64,000 bases of DNA from Nemertoderma westbladi (GCA_032718475.1 JAUCBJ010007346.1:62001-126000), one strand, 5' to 3'; counted from the first letter of the stretch, positions 1 through 12,961 are shown. The notes: generated by a model from the letters alone, not told the origin. Translations and numbers: made by a program.

Positions 1-1
1 T

Positions 2-3000
2 GACATTTCTATTGAGGGCAATGTTCAATCCCCAACTACAAACATAGATTTTGGATCGCAATATAGTTATTCAAATGAATCATCTATAAGTATAATTCCA
101 TCAACCTTGATTAAATCTAATACAATAATGTATTCTGATCAGCCAATGATAAGTCGTTTATCATATATTGAATCCGATTCTACATTCAATGTCGAGCTAT
201 TGCAAGATAGTTATATTATAAATGGCTTTGATGTAGCTTGTGATGTCAGTCAACATTCCATCAAGGAAAACCAATTGTCTGAAAGTTCCAGTGTAATTAA
301 TGATATAGATAGTGTTGCAAGAGTGAATGAATCTGAGAATTTTGAATTTAATGCTGAATTTAGCGAATCCAAGGACAATTCCATGAACTACATGAATCGA
401 TCAACAATCGAATATTCCATAAATCCAGATATTGGTAACAAACGTGCAATTGATGATCATCTCCATTTTACACAAACGGGACCTGAAGTATTTAGTGAAC
501 CACTCTCGGAAGCATACTTAGGACCCGTCAATGCAAGTATAGACCATTTCAACCAACCTGAGGTATTAACAAGTCCACACATCGATGACAACTTTACTAC
601 TGCTCATGATAAAATTCAGTTTTCACAAAGAGGGCCTGAAGTATTTTGTGAACAATCTTCAGAAGCACCATTATCACCTATCAATGTATCTGCTGATGCT
701 CTTAGCCAACCTGCAGTGTCAACAAGTACAGATATTGATGGCAAATATACAATTATTGATGATCGTGTTCAGTTTTCACAAACAGGGCCTGAAGTATTCA
801 GTGAACCACCTTCAGAACCATACTTAGTACCTATCAATGAAAGTGTAGACAATCACAACCAACCACCTGAGATATTAACAAGTCCAAATATGGATGGCTA
901 TTTTACTACTGCTCATGATAAAATTCAGTTTTCACAAAGAGGGCCTGAAGTATTTTGTGAACAATCTTCAGAAGCACCCATATCACCTATGAATGTATGT
1001 GCTGATGCTCTTAGCCAACCTGCAGTGTCAACAAGTCCAGATATTGATGGCAAATATACAATTATTAATGATCGTGTTCAGTTTTCACAAACAGGGCCTG
1101 AAGTATTCAGTGAACCAGCTTCAGAACCATACTTAGTACCTATCAATGAAAGTGTAGACAATCACAACCAACCACCTGAGATATTAACAAGTCCAAATAT
1201 GGATGGCTATTTTACTACTGCTCATGATAAAATTCAGTTTTCACAAAGAGGGCCCGAAGTATTTTGTGAACAATCTTCAGAAGCACCAATATCACCTATC
1301 AATGGAAGTGATGATGCTCGTAGCCAACCTGCAGTATCAACAAGTACAGAACTATACTTAGTACCTATCAATGCAAGTGTGGACTATCTCAGACAACCTG
1401 AGGTGTTATCAAGTGCATATATTGATAGTAAACGTACTACAGTTCAAAGTCATCGTAAATTTTTACAAAGAGGACCCGAAGTATTCATTGAACCATCCTC
1501 GGAATCACATCCTAAAGACGCCATTACAGATTTCAACACTGGCAATGAGGATGATACAGACCTACGGATGATATTAGATAAAGACATTGATATTGAAGAG
1601 GAAACGATTGGGCAAACTATTTCATCCTATACAAACGAAACAGAAACTAATGATATTGATAATCTCATTGCCGATGCTAATATTTCAACAGAAAATTCAG
1701 AAGAGACGAAAATTTATGTGACAAATTCCAACGGGTTGTCTTGTAAAACTGAACTTGATAATTCAAAGGCATTAGGAATTAAACCAGATATTGAAGAGCA
1801 AGTAATACCTGAAAAAATTATTTGTGAAAGCAAATTTAAATTTCTTACAGAATTTATTGATATGTATGATAACCCAATACACATATCAATTCCAACATCA
1901 AAGAAATTTCCTAAAAAAGACTTGTTAGAATATTTTAGAACTTCAAATTCTAGCAATAGTGTAGAAGAACCCCCTTGTAGAACTGGTTTTATTAGAAAGG
2001 AGTATTTTCAAAAGTACAATAAATATATTCCTCAGGAACCTGAAATTATATTTTTAGACAATAGTCAATCAACTGATTGGGATGGAATTAGTGATATTAA
2101 AAGTGCAAGCTACATAACCAACTTTAACGGACTTTATTTTGAAGAAGAAATTGACCATACAAAAGACTTAGGCGATACAAACAATCTTGAAGATCAAATA
2201 ATGCCGCACAAAATTGTCAACAATTACACAGAATGCCAACTGCTCCGCAAATTTATTCCTATGTATGATATTCCATTTCATGGTATTCCCATCCCACAGA
2301 AAAGGTATCCCATGGACTACAGTGAATATTTGAAAATTCCATATCAAAGCACGAAAGTTGATGAATTGCTATGTTGCAAAGGTGATAGGGTAAAGGAACA
2401 TTTTCAAATATACAGTAAATATGAAACAGCTGATCCCACTATAAACTTTTCCACATGCTCTGAATGGGTCGATGATGATAATATTAAAACTATGAATTAC
2501 ATAACAAATTTTAATGGTCTACAAATGATACTGGAGATTGATTACTCAAAATACTCGGAGGAAACGAACTGGGATATTGAAGATCATATTATTCCCCAGA
2601 AGTTAAAACATTACGATGGTTACTTTCCTATATTAGATGGTTTTATTCCAATGTTGGATAGCCCAATTAGGGTATCTCTTCCAGTGCTTACAAAATATCC
2701 AGTTGACTATAGTGACTACTTAAAATTTATACCTTCAGCTAGGGTTGTTGCTGATGAGGAAATGTTCCATATTGGGAGCGCTAAACGGGAGTATTTTGAA
2801 AGGTATGAAAAATATCCTGCAGATTTTTCTCATATGGATTTACTATCTGATGTTCCTGATGATTGGGAGCAAACGGGTACTATTCCAAATATAAGCCGCA
2901 TTTCTAATGTTAATGGATTGGCGAGATGCACTAAAATAAATGAATCCTTCTTAGAAAAGGTAAATAATTCTGATGAGGTTGAAGATTTGACAATTCCTCA

Positions 3001-6000
3001 CAAGTTTCTTCCTTACAACCAGAGCCCTTTGCTTGATACATTTATAAATATGTACGATATCCCAATACTTATACAACCATATCGATGTAAAAATTACCAT
3101 GCAGATTATGATGATTATTTAAAGCTGAATATTAATTCAGATATACCGATAGCCCATGAAGAAGACTTCATTCAAACTAAGCATGAGGCAGAAAGGCCAA
3201 ATTTAGAATGTCTGGGAAGTGGTGCAGATGAAGTTATGGAAGGATTAAATGAATCAGAGGATGGCAGTTCATATAAAGATGTTGAAGAAGGTGATATTTT
3301 CTTTGACCTTCCCAATGCTGATGGAGACAACTATAACCCTCATGATCTAGAACAAACAAAAGAAGAGTCCATCGATGCTGAAGATGTCATAATACCTTCT
3401 CTTCAATATTCAATTCCCACTGAAGAGAACTATAGCAACTACCTCAACGATGTTGATAATGATGAAGTTAGTAATATTAATAATGATACCCAGATCTTTA
3501 AAAGAAGAAGCGAAGATTACCCAGAAAAGGTTCACGAAAATCTAACCAGAAAGTTAGAAACTGTTGACAATTCAACTTCTGAGTCCAATCCTCAAACTGT
3601 TGATTCATATATATTTGATGCTGGTGTAGATGATAATGCCAACGCAGAATCGCAACTTGATAAAAAACGAAAAAAGAAAAACAAATTACTATCTCTCTTT
3701 TCGAGAAAGAGGAATAAATCATCACATAAGGATGATAACAAAGATCAGATTCACAATCCAACCCAATACCAGCAAGTGACATTGCCACCTAATTTATCTC
3801 CTGATATTATTATACCCAGGAATGATGGTGAGAGTTTTAATCAAGAATTATACAAGGACCAAGTTAAAACATTACCTTGTATATCGAATTTAGACGAAGA
3901 GGATGTTGATCTTCAATGTAGACCCCTAGAACTCCATCAATTGCCTTTGAATGAATGTCAAGTTGATACAAATTATGATGAATTGGATAATACTGACCTA
4001 AATTTGCATTTAAAGGCTAATGTTGCTCCATTACCAGCACAATATGGGCAACCTAATATCAACATAGAGCCAGGATATACATTAGAAGAAGATGGTGCTT
4101 TGATTTTTGATATGGGTCAAATAAGAAACAATTATAGAGAAGTGGATTCAAATAGACCTGAAATAACATCCGAAGTGATTCAGACAGGAATGGAACCCAC
4201 AGACAAGATCGATAGTAATATGGCAGTAACTGATGATGGTAATTTTGATTTACCTATAACAAATTATGGACAATCCGATTACCACATGGAACCGTCTCAC
4301 GCATCACAAGAAGATGGCGTTCTGTTGTTTGACATGAGTAATCTCAAAGATAATGCTGGACATGTTTACTCAAATAAATCTAAAACACTCCCAATAGAAG
4401 AAAGATACGATGGTGATTATGACCATGTGCAGAGAAACATTGATCCAAATTATGGACAGAGTGCATTAACTGTAGAAGATGATGTACTCCAGATTCCGTC
4501 ACAAAACGATATACTACACAATGATGACATCGCAGTTAGTTTCGTTGATGCAGAAAATGCCAGTGAGATAAATACAAATGAACAGAATGATTTCAACAAA
4601 TATGTGCAAGAGGATTCTCTTTGCGAATCTAATAAAGATATGCCAGATTTGGATATTGATAATATTGCTAATGCAGCCCACAGTACTGATATTGAAGAAG
4701 AAAATACTGATTTATTGAATGTGAATAATGTAACGATAAATAACCCAAAACGATTTAATCGATTTGGTCCAGACATATTTGAGGATTTCCAAATAACTAA
4801 TGAACAACCAGCTGAAAACTTTTCAACTGGACATATCGATATTATTTCTGAGGAAAAGCTTGACGACACATGTATCATTCAACAAGTTGGACCAGAAGCG
4901 CTCTTAATAAGTCCCACACAATTGGAATCCTCTGATACTGCACCTAAAACGGAAATCAAAGCTACTGCTCTAGAAGATAGTAAACTACAACAAAGTATAG
5001 ATAACTCTGTACCAAAAACTGAAGAAATTTCCGAACCGATTTTATCAAAAGTTGAAGTAGGTTCTTCAAACAACCCCCTTGAACATGACAGAGATCAGAT
5101 AAAACTGCCGCAAAGCTTATATTCTGAAAGAACTACTGTCGGTTTTAATAAAACTGATAATATACCTATTTTTAGGAGATATGGTCCCGAGGTATGGACT
5201 GAGCCGGTTGAATTTGTACAATCTACTACGTCGAAATCGGTTGATGATATTTCAATTGTTGAACCATCCGTGACAAAAAAGAAATCAAAAACGAAAAGAC
5301 ATGCGTCATTACATAAGGAAGGTTCCACTGTGTGGTATGACGAGGATGATGATATTTTGCATCTTCAAGTGGGATTGGGTGGCTTTTATAGGAACGAGGA
5401 TATTGATAATGTTGTAGAATGGAGTTTTGATGCTAGTGCAGACAATTTAGCAACTCCGGAATACCACGAAAAGATAATACAATGCATCAATGATAATTAC
5501 AATTTAAAACAAAATAATTTAGAGTTACCAAATTTTACTGATCATATAAAGGGAAAGTTACATTTCAAATACTTGTACTTTGAAGATTGTAGCACAGAAG
5601 TGGTTCCAAAATATACATCAGATGATGGTACATCAGGATTGTATTACATATCTGATTACAATGAAGATATCAATGTAAGAGAAGAAGACCTTATTGATGA
5701 AGAATTACTCTCCCGGGATGAAGACGATGCGAATGAAGTATTGGATTGGAAATCTTGGGAAGATAAGGATGATGATATTTTATTAGTTACTGTTGTCCGA
5801 CCAAATGCTATTAAACAAACACCGGAAGATGATGATTTGCACCTGTCTGACAATGCATGGGGTGTAATTGGTGAGAGAATGAACCGCAAAAAAATCGATT
5901 ACCAATGGAATTTTCCCGATTTAGATGCAATAAAATCGCCTGAGAAAAGAGAAATGGTTGAGACCGTTTCGCCAATCACTACTGACGACATTATTGATTG

Positions 6001-9000
6001 GAGATCGTGGGAAGATATCGAATATGAAAATAATTTGTGCTATTTACCGCATCCTGGGGAGGAAGTGCAACTGGAGGACGATTTTAGCTTTACAGGAGAG
6101 CCTGCGGATGAACCTTCATATGAAAAAATGTTTTTACCGGTGGTAGAATTGGATTTGAGTTGTTTGGATGATATGAATTCTACAAATAAGGTTGGTTGTT
6201 TACATATTCCTTGGCCTAGGTATTCATGACCAGCCTGTACAGAATCTTGTGCTTTGGCAGACCCGTGGAGAAAATAAGCATGGTGGACAGCCCATGACTT
6301 TCGTGAGACGCCTCCGAAAGGACACTACTGGCCTTAAAGATGCGGAAGATCTAGCAAATGTCATGGGTGATAGGGAGTTGTGGCGGTGAAATTTTGTTTA
6401 TAAGCCGGCATAGCATTCGCATATGCGGGACGGCACGCTACATTGGGCTTGCCAGTTGTGAATTGCATGTTGTTGTTTTTTTAAGCCGGAATAAAATCTC
6501 TACGTGCAGTTTCAATGCAGCAGGCTGATTATAGTAGTAGCAGTAGGTATTCGTGAAGCAAAATTATTGTAAGCCATCTAAACAAACAGTATACTAATTA
6601 TACTATTGCTTGTTATATATTGACTACACATACACATGGAACGACACACACCCACCGACTTTTGGAAAACGGTCATAGTATAATTAATTATAATATACAT
6701 TAATAATATTATTGGCATCCAAAGAATGATCATGAGAAAGTCATTGTTTGATAATATTGCCAAGGCGTAAATATTGTTATGTCTACTTTGGTTGTTTTTT
6801 TGCTAATTATTGTCCACTTATACATCTCTATTTTGTGTAGATTCCATAGATGGGACATTTGAATATCCTTATTTCACAATATCCTGATTTAATTTAATTG
6901 AGAAAGTCTGCATCTGTACCTTCCAGGCTTAACTACCTATATTTATTCAGTTTTAATTTTTATTTTTTTTTATAAAATTTGTTTCGTTTAATCGTTATAT
7001 TTAGGAAGATGAAGAGGTTGATGATCATACTTATGAGCAATTCAAAATTGATGAACCAGATAGCTATCTTGAAGATGTTATTTGCACTGACGACAATGTT
7101 CAGGAACTTGTTCAGGATCAATTAAGGTAAAGTAAATGTTTTCTTTCAGATTGCCTTCCTAACACCCCCCCCCCCCCCCCCCCCCCCTTCAGTGTGGGTC
7201 TATCTTTTATCTCGCTTAGACTAGACTATTTCGTTGCACCTCCCACATATTACTTTGATTAGTAATTATCACTTACATTTCATTACATTTATATTGTATT
7301 TGCTTATTATATTGTTTAATAGGTGCCATTGCTGTGACTCCATATGTGACAGTCCAATTGTTGAATTAGATGTGACAGATTACGTTCTAGAACATTTATC
7401 TGATCAACCAGAAAAGCCTATTGTAGTCTTGGTAAGTCTTACAGTCGAAATATAAACAAGTGGAGTAACTTAAAAAGGATATTACCATTAACTATTAACA
7501 TTACCATACTGTAGGTAACAAATAAAATAAATTAGTTTATACGAAATACGAAATATTTGTATAATTTTATATGTTTATAGGATGAAGTAAAACTGAAAAT
7601 GGTGTACAGATTTGAGAAAGAGCTCAATCAATTGGATACTCTTCTGACACGATGGGACACTATGCAGCATGAATGTAAACAACTAAATAATATTTGCTAC
7701 AAATTGGAAGAGTGCAGTATCCCAGTGGAAACAACCCGAGAAAACATCGTATGCCTAGAGAGTTCTAGAATACAGTACACTCGATCGCACTCTGACTCCA
7801 GATTTGTAGAGCCTCTAAACGAGACACCCAAAACGAGTGAAAACATAACCGAAGAGTCTGATATGGAAAGACCCAGTGAAGAACTTGTGGTCGGCACTAT
7901 AACAGCCAGTGATGAATTGAATTCAATTTATCCACGATACTCCGATTCAGAGGACCGAAGTTACACCCCGGATTACATGCGCGCTCTTTCAGTGAATACA
8001 TCAGATACATGCGATACATCGCTGCCGTATCAATACAGTCTACAAAATACCACCGTGGAAAGCGGAATTTCTTCGCGGTACGATGATGAGTCGGAAACAT
8101 ACACCACGAATACACGAAATGAATCTTTAGAAATTGTCGGTGAACTTCAAGTAGAATGTTTTAAAACTGCGAAAGCTCTTGAAATAAACAAGGCATCCTT
8201 AGTTCCAACTCTTGCACCAAAGAGCGCAAATCAATGTATTGTGAACAATGATGTTTCAGAAGAATTTGAGAAAAGTTTAGTTGAGTCACAAGCAGAAGAA
8301 ACCAGAGAAAATATACCTACTGAGTTAGATAGATTTAGCCAAATAGAGAAGACATGGACTCTCCATGAACCGATTCCATATGCTTCTGATAAAATTGACT
8401 TCAGCAGTGGCGTTTATACAGCAACACTGAATCATTATCAACCTTCTGAAAAATGTGACAATATATTTTCAGAAACTAATTTAACATTTGATTTTCCTCC
8501 AGTAGAACCGAAGGAAGAAAACATACCTATTATGCTGTCAGGAGTTGACAGTAAAGATGATACGGCTTCAACACTTAGTGAGGAGTGCCCATGGACAATC
8601 ATTGAAACCCTTCCACCGGATTCCACTACAAACGACGTTAACATAACGGCTAATGAATATCATCCTTCTGCTAATATAAATTCTGAAAATCAAAAGCCAA
8701 AAAACACCACGTTTAAAATTGCGAAGGAAATTGTGAGTATAAAGGAGACTGAAATGGCAAATGAAATCACAGAAAATCTTCCAACAGAGCCGAATAAAAT
8801 AGATCCATCTATTGAAGATCATCTTCCTTCTGGAAAGACGAAAAATTATAGTTCTGAAAAAGTAGTGGCAGGTGAGAGGCCATTAAAATATAAAAATGAA
8901 AATATTCCAACTCCATTAAAAAGATTGAGCAGAGAAGAGACCAGGTCAGTCATGGAAAATCTCTCGACGGAAATGAATATAGAAAGTGACCACATTCATC

Positions 9001-10499
9001 TTAATAAACCATCCTTATCTGATAATGTATCTTCCCACAGTGTTACAAGCAGTGTAACTTCAGAACATGAGCTCTCCAACAACCATACAGAACGAGCAGA
9101 TTCCATCACAGTTAAAAATATACCTACTCCGTTAAAAAGATTTAGCATAATGGAGACGACATTGAGTCTCGACGAAAGTCTTTCATCCAAACCTGTTTCA
9201 AAGAATGTTGACTTAGGTATTTCTATAGCTACTATTAATGGGGATGAAAATCCGCTATCAGAAAGCATGTTGGTTGATGATTCCTTTACAAAAGAACCAA
9301 AAGACCACGCTAATGATAGAATACACATTACACATAAGATATTTAGCACGCCCGAATCGTTGACTCTCAATGAAAGTCTCCATTCAGATTATTACATTAC
9401 AGAGGATGATGCTGCCATTGACATTAATATAGCAACTATTAATGATAATTTACCCGCATATCAATCAATGGTAGAAACACAACAAGTCACCAAAAATATT
9501 GACTCTTCGGATGTAGAGCAAATTTCTCATAGTCCTATCACAATCAATAGAAGTAAATTGCAACGACAAATGGCTTTCGACATTAACAGTGCAAGCTTTG
9601 AAGGAGATTTGCCAGAATATTCGAATAATATATACTTGGTTCTGCCAATCGAAAATGATTCAAATCTAACAAACAGAACTGAATCTGTTCCTCATAATAT
9701 GTTACATGTGGATCGATCAGAGGAAGAGCTAACTGAATCCCCTGGTGTAACTGATGATGTACAAATGTTCCTTCATGATAATACAGAAGCAAATACATCA
9801 GAAAGTCGCAATCAGAGGTCAGTCACATTCTCTGATGGCAACCAAATTACGGATACGGAGATCAACTTAGAAAACCCCAGAAGACAATCCGAATGGATTG
9901 TTATTCATTCCAAAGTGGAACCCTCAGAAGATTTTAAGAAAACTGCTGAAAAACTACGCAAATCGTCCGAATGGTGTCTCATTGAAAATAGGGATGTAAT
10001 CTATGAGGATGATAGAGACCCTCAAAGAACTCATAATAGTGCATCACCGAATACATTGAATGATAATTTTTACTTTGAAGAAATTTTAACTCCATTGAGA
10101 CATGAAGGAACTATGGAAAAAGATGTAGATAAAGGCAATGATAACAAACTTGTTCGCGAAACAGATAACAGACAATCGGATGAATCGAGCAACAGAAACA
10201 TTCAGGGAAACAGTGAATTTGTGTCCTCAAAACCGCGGCTAAAAACACTATCCCACTTAACATCATCAGAGGAATCTGATAAAACCCCAAGTCCAAACTC
10301 ACCTGGAGAAGCCATAATCAAACTTTTTAAACCTTTTTTCAGTAGCAGCCAACCTGTGCAGTCGGACGCGGCAACAACACCGCGAAATAAAGATGATATC
10401 GGATCAGATTCGAGGGATTCCATACAGTCTGGAAACAAATCATCCCCATCACCTAGCGAGGGTGCAGACTGGGTTGTCATAGAAACAGACTCGGACTAA
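2..10499 (+). CDS. Large acidic multi-repeat protein, 3' part of gene (unrecognised)
   Basis: I do not recognise this gene. The frame is open from the first bases of the window, so the 5' end lies outside. Exons read as 2..6190, 7005..7126, 7323..7431 and 7581..10499; junctions are AAG|GTTGG, AAG|GTAAAG and TTG|GTAAGT donors with TAG acceptors, and the phases (0, 2, 0) join cleanly, giving at least 3112 codons. The product is rich in D, E, N, S and T, without visible signal peptide or membrane segment. It contains a GPEVF repeat block, four copies of a 130-residue NGL/MYD repeat, three YGQ...DGxLxFDM repeats, W-acidic blocks near 5330, 5745 and 5995, and ENIPTxL(K/D)R(F/L)S repeats in the last exon. 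A lysine/arginine-rich patch lies at about 3660-3735 and could be a nuclear signal or a lipid-binding patch. The start of the last exon looks like a short coiled coil. A scaffold or structural role is inference from composition only. Confidence 0.8.
470..1500 (+). repeat. Tandem GPEVF coding repeats (7 copies)
   Basis: Seven copies of a roughly 52-codon unit centred on F-x-Q-x-GPEVF-x-E, with GPEVF near nucleotides 478, 634, 787, 942, 1096, 1250 and 1474. Two variants alternate (TGPEVFSEP and RGPEVFCEQ), so the array is a higher-order repeat of about 309 bp. Some neighbouring units are nearly identical at the DNA level, which points to recent duplication or gene conversion. Degenerate relatives occur near the end of the same exon (GPDIF about 4764, GPEAL about 4887, GPEVW about 5182). 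Confidence 0.9.
1700..3190 (+). repeat. Four diverged ~130-residue coding repeats
   Basis: Four copies begin at about 1717, 2110, 2497 and 2896. Each has the order (V/I)(T/S)N-x-NGL, an acidic stretch, (I/M)PxK, then FI-x-M-x-D-x-PI, a YPxDYxxYLK-like segment and usually YFxxYxKY. Protein pattern is conserved while DNA has diverged, so these units are older than the GPEVF array and appear kept by selection. The fold is unknown to me. Confidence 0.85.
6230..6545 (+). mobile_element. 5'-truncated LINE copy F in intron 1
   Basis: The segment encodes the last part of the same LINE protein found at 60128-63424 (for example HGGQPMTF and DLANVMGDRELWR), followed by its short 3' region and a TAG-rich tail (TAGTAGCAGTAG). 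It lies inside the first visible intron of the large repeat gene. It is flanked by an 11-bp target duplication with one mismatch: GGTATTCATGA at 6219-6229 and GGTATTCGTGA at 6546-6556. The mismatch and the sequence divergence make it the oldest recognisable copy here. Confidence 0.85.
7165..7187 (+). repeat. Poly-C tract (23 bp)
   Basis: An uninterrupted run of 23 C in the intron between the exons at 7005-7126 and 7323-7431. It is one of nine C or G runs of at least 14 bp in this window. Confidence 0.95.
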
Positions 10500-11919
10500 G
10501 ATAATCTCGCTGCCCTTGATAAAACTACCTCGTTAATTTGGCTGCAATCCTTTCTTGGGGGCAATTCGTATTACACAAAAGGATAATGTATCTGAAGTTT
10601 AAGTAGGACCTACTATCAGTATCAACCTAATTAGCGGCGGTTAAACTTTACTTGATACTAATTTCACTAAAAACAAATTAATATGAAATTATACAACGTA
10701 ATTTCCTTATTATTGTCTGTTATTATATATACCGTAATATTCGAGCAGAGTAACATTATACTATACATATAAATTATAAATTGGAGAATATTTTGGGCTC
10801 ATTAAGCCGAGGAATGCCTGTTCACCACCATCGGTGATCTTCCACAGTAAACCCTTCCACTCTGTTTCCCAAGTTGCCATCCATTTATCGACCACTGAAG
10901 GATGAAAGCCTGGGTTGGGCTAGGCTGCAGCCTTGCTTGGTCTAGCACCTATAATAACACCATCTCTCTCCCTTTATACAAGAACCATTTTTATCTAGTC
11001 GGAGCAGCCCCCCCCCCCCCCCCCCCCCTCCCCTCTATTTTTTTTTAAATTACAATCAAGTTCTACAAAATTCGATTTAAAGATAGTTTGACAACTTTTA
11101 ATACTGCAGTTTTCATTTTGAATTTATTTAGATACAACAATAACATCCCAGGATGTTCTGGTGAAATTGAAAACGTTTTTCAGCTTATATCTAGATTACA
11201 TTCAAAAGACGAAAATGAAAGCCAACAGGAATAGTTAATTATTTTTAAATAGGAATTTATTTTTTTAACGGATTGTTGTAGCTAAAGAATTACAAAATTT
11301 ACAAATCCGGCCCTGCCAGCAGTAGGAAAAGTTATCGAACTATTTTAGTACCAGATTTTGTAGCATTTGATCGATGTTTGAAATAAAATACGGGGGGGGG
11401 GCTCCTAAAAATGATTGTTGTATTAATGGAGATAGTGTATTAAATACAAATAATGGTTACGAATCCACTTTTTTGACACTTGTTTTAAACGCTTCTATCT
11501 AAAGATTGAAAATAAAATAAAAATTCATGGCTTAACCAGTAAGGAGGAGGTAGGTGAAATTATCTCTGTTTCAAATTGCAGGCAATCTCGGTGTACAATG
11601 CCTGACAGAAAGTCTGGTATTCTTCATATGGGCCCTTTTTTCAAACGCTTGTAGCTAAAGAATGAAAGCGAAAGTGAAAATTTTAACTCAACTATTGAGG
11701 AGGGAGGTAAAACTATCTATGTTTCCAATTTCATACAATGTCATTAAGATTTGTAAACAAAAATTTTGTGGGGGGGGGGGAGTTATGCAGGACCTAAAAT
11801 TATTTTATCGTCCCCCCACTTTTGGGAACGTGGCTGCGCCCCTGGCTGCCGTATAATTTTAAACAGAAATAAATGGCCTCCAACAAATGATAATTCTTGC
11901 AATCTTTGAACGACTTATC
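10500..11919. other. Intergenic, no gene seen
   Basis: Untranslated and intergenic DNA downstream of the large repeat gene. It holds a 21-bp poly-C run (11008-11028) and G runs of 10 and 11 bp (11392-11401, 11770-11780). Two similar stretches around 11490 and 11640 (an ACGCTT-GTAGCTAAAGA-like phrase) hint at a degenerate repeat. No convincing coding sequence. Confidence 0.6.
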
Positions 11920-12145
11920 GGGTGTAAACGCTACGCCGACAACCGACAACCGACAACCAACGCCGACAACCATTATTAAAGCTAATTAATTTTAATTATT
12001 AATTGAGGGAAAGGAACAGGTTACAGTGTAAGGTTATTCTAACCAAAACAATAAACGAGAGTCACAAACTCAAGTTACATTTTCATTTTTGCTGTTGTCG
12101 GCAGTGGTTGTCGGCTGTCGGTTGTCGGCGTAGCGTTTACACCCC
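11920..12145. mobile_element. Short TIR (MITE-like) element
   Basis: About 52-bp inverted arms at 11920-11971 and 12094-12145, about 90 percent matching, with outer ends GGGTGTAAACGC. The inner part of each arm is a small array of GACAACC/GGTTGTC words. No transposase lies inside, so it would be a non-autonomous element. I see no clear target duplication. It encloses one copy of the dispersed AGGGAAAGGA repeat. Confidence 0.65.
11990..12066 (+). repeat. Dispersed AGGGAAAGGA...AACCAAAACAATAAAC repeat, copy 1
   Basis: Shares the phrases GAGGGAAAGGAACAGGTTAC, GGTTATTCTAACC and AAACAATAAACGA with copies near 16177 (minus), 17497, 32436 and 45490. It lies within the TIR element at 11920. Confidence 0.7.
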
Positions 12146-12289
12146 GATTTATAAGCAGTTTCTCAACAAAATTACATATTTGGAATGTGACGAATGGCGG
12201 CGATACGAAGGGCGCAATTTTGAAATATGATAATGAAAAATCACAACGAAAACAAATTGATTTTTTGACCATTATGGTTATTTTGGGAT

Positions 12290-12960
12290 GCTGATCACGA
12301 ATATGACACTCATTAATATCGTATTATCCAGCCAAATTCGATTTTTGACGTTTTAAATTTTATCCCACTTGTTTTTTTCGTCCCACCAGACAAACACCCA
12401 AAATGATAGTTGCGTTACCACGTATGAATTTTAACGAGTTCGTGATCAGCGGCCTTGAAAACCAGTATAGCTTCAGAATTACCAAACCAAAGGTTAAATT
12501 TAACAGTGAGAAATTTTTGCTACTTGTACTTTTCGTTCTGGTTTAGTGGCACCAGAATAGCACCAAAAATGATATTTGCATTTCCAGAAATATTTTTACC
12601 TAGTTTCATTGTGATCAGCGACCCTGAAAACCCAAATAACTTCAGAATTATCATAAACTTGTTTAAAATGGTTTCTGCTCTGGCAATGCAGCCAACATTT
12701 TTGGTGCTATTTTGGTCCCACAGGACGAAAAAGTACAAGTAAAATAATGTCAACGTTTTAGTTTGACATTATTTTACTTGTACTTTTTCGTCCTGTGGGA
12801 CCAAAATAGCACCAAAAATGTTGGCTGCATTGCCAGAGCAGAAACCATTTCAAACAAGTTTTATCGTGATCAGCGACCTAGAAAACCCTTATACCGTCGA
12901 AATTGTAATTTTTGAGCCAAGATCTAAAAAAATTCTAAAATGACTGAATATCGCCCGTCG
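12290..12960. repeat. Degenerate repeat units carrying GTGATCAGCG
   Basis: Three direct copies of a unit with the order CACCAAAAATG (or similar), GTGATCAGCG, GAAAACC and a GAATT-like end occur around 12390-12480, 12550-12650 and 12810-12910; a reverse-orientation GATCACGA word occurs near 12292. Copies are roughly 70-85 percent alike by eye. Part of the array has been inverted to give the long hairpin listed separately. Confidence 0.6.
12655..12861. repeat. Near-perfect hairpin, 99-bp arms, 9-bp loop
   Basis: The arm at 12655-12753 is the reverse complement of 12763-12861 with a single mismatch (in GTTTAAAATGG versus GTTTGAAATGG); the loop is 12754-12762. Transcription in either direction would give a long double-stranded RNA. 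The near identity means recent inversion-duplication, arm conversion, or an assembly fold-back. Confidence 0.9.
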
Positions 12961-12961
12961 C

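Noticed and set aside
6191-6389. Separate small plus-strand gene overlapping the end of the large exon
   Set aside because: The coding sense (HGGQPMTF, DLANVMGDRELWR) is the truncated C-terminus of the LINE protein in an intron.
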